A stretch of DNA of 64,000 nt from Marinomonas profundi (GTDB taxonomy: Bacteria; Pseudomonadota; Gammaproteobacteria; Pseudomonadales; Marinomonadaceae). Where the stretch lies: assembly GCF_020694005.1 (NCBI RefSeq), contig NZ_CP073013.1:3420578-3484577 (forward strand), in the 5' to 3' direction. The first letter of the stretch is position 1; each line of letters begins with the position of its first letter. The position numbers were made by a program, and so were the translations under genes. Below, piece by piece: positions 63,343 to 64,000 of the stretch. The notes beneath the pieces were generated by a model. The model saw nothing but the letters and a program-made list of their open reading frames with translations, ran no database searches and was not told the DNA's origin.

Positions 63343-64000
63343 TTAAGCTTCTTGCTTCGCTAGATACTCGTCATAGGTACCATGGAAATCAACAATGCCA
63401 GCGCTGGTCACTTCAACAATGCGAGTCGCCAAAGAAGACACGAATTCACGGTCATGACTGACAAAAATCAAAGTGCCAGGATAGTTTTCAAGCGCCAAGT
63501 TTAACGACTCAATGGATTCCATATCCATGTGGTTAGTTGGCTCATCCATCACCAGAACGTTAGGCTTTTGCAGCATTAACTTACCAAACAGCATGCGACC
63601 TTGTTCACCACCAGACAACACTTTAACCGATTTCTTAATGTCATTTTGAGAGAACAACAAACGCCCCAAGGTGCCACGAATAATTTGCTCATCGTCACCT
63701 TCTTGCCCCCATTGCGACATCCATTCAATCAAATCTACATCTTGCTCAAATTCATGGTGATGGTCTTGAGCATAATAGCCAATATTGGCATTTTCCGACC
63801 ACTTCACATGGCCTTTAGTTAATTCAGTGTCACCAACCAGACATTTCAGCAAGGTGGTTTTACCGATACCATTTGGCCCGATAACCGCGATACGCTCACC
63901 GACTTCCACCATCATATTCAGACCACTGAACAATGGCTCATCATAAGACTTTGCAACATTTTCAATTTGTACCGCCATGCGATGCAATTTCTTTTCTTGC
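63343..64000 (-). CDS. ybiT: ABC-F ATPase YbiT, C-terminal part
   Basis: Open to the right window edge; 219 residues are visible in frame, reading [20 protein letters not shown] onward. This is the second ABC domain: Walker [14 protein letters not shown], signature [15 protein letters not shown], Walker [18 protein letters not shown] and the switch His in VSHDREF. The wording ([39 protein letters not shown]) closely resembles YbiT. ABC-F proteins act on the ribosome E site; YbiT's role is unclear. Confidence 0.9.
   Translation of the reverse strand, partial: QEKKLHRMAVQIENVAKSYDEPLFSGLNMMVEVGERIAVIGPNGIGKTTLLKCLVGDTELTKGHVKWSENANIGYYAQDHHHEFEQDVDLIEWMSQWGQEGDDEQIIRGTLGRLLFSQNDIKKSVKVLSGGEQGRMLFGKLMLQKPNVLVMDEPTNHMDMESIESLNLALENYPGTLIFVSHDREFVSSLATRIVEVTSAGIVDFHGTYDEYLAKQEA

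Noticed and set aside
26-64000. CRISPR array or insertion sequence
   Set aside because: No regularly spaced repeats and no transposase frame were seen anywhere in the window.

Overview
The window looks like a chromosomal segment of a marine gammaproteobacterium of the Oceanospirillales, most like Marinomonas. This rests on moderate-to-low GC, on protein-level resemblance and on synteny shared with Pseudomonas: hemN-anr-apt, ruvCAB-tolQRAB-pal-cpoB, tRNA-Lys-nadA and tesA/ybbA-ybbP. It is gene-dense and almost all housekeeping. I see no IS element, prophage or CRISPR array. The only clear decayed DNA is a small frameshifted remnant beside tRNA-Ser.

Layout. 1-3.6 kb: the 5' end of sppA, a HAD phosphatase, a MaoC hydratase, a small secreted protein, a CBS protein, tusA and an alpha/beta hydrolase. 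3.7-8.1 kb: an anaerobic block, hemN with a near-perfect FNR/Anr box, anr and apt, then convergent ttcA-yfaZ. 8.2-11.2 kb: sprT-like, a RecQ-family helicase and a UPF0149 gene. 11.2-19 kb: one strand carries a CbiX-like gene, a three-gene SMC complex (JetA/MksF, JetB/MksE and JetC/MksB-like), bolA, a STAS antagonist and a REC-PP2C phosphatase. 19-24.7 kb: an epimerase, a zinc-finger protein, a secreted amphipathic protein, a HAD hydrolase, hemH, a TSUP permease and cheV. 24.7-37 kb: EAL/HDOD-tatD, polB, ybbA-ybbP, tesA, a hydroxyacid dehydrogenase, truC, a GNAT protein, yciH, a degenerate GGDEF protein and a thioesterase. 37-43.3 kb: a PhoD-like phosphatase, pseudogene debris, tRNA-Ser, a nitroreductase, a coiled-coil membrane protein, nadA and two tRNA-Lys. 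43.3-52.2 kb: ruvCAB-tolQRAB-pal-cpoB and aspS. 52.3-58.7 kb: a Gre-like protein, a MarR/siderophore-reductase fusion, cysDN, a coiled-coil membrane protein and sodB. 58.8-64 kb: a TerB-like protein, unknowns, a YeeE pair, an ornithine/lysine decarboxylase with a possible leader peptide, a MOSC protein and ybiT (cut by the window end).

The most interesting points are these. (1) A JetABC/MksFEB-type SMC operon has no JetD/MksG nuclease gene and runs straight into bolA. (2) A MarR DNA-binding domain is fused to a siderophore-interacting flavoreductase; its promoter carries a perfect palindrome and a Fur-like box, and an internal start could release the reductase alone. (3) CysN carries a collapsed remnant of an APS-kinase domain. 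(4) A 19-codon Arg/Lys-rich ORF precedes the PLP decarboxylase gene. (5) Conserved motifs are altered in the RecQ-family and GGDEF proteins.

Names rest on motif and family recognition by eye. No database search was run.
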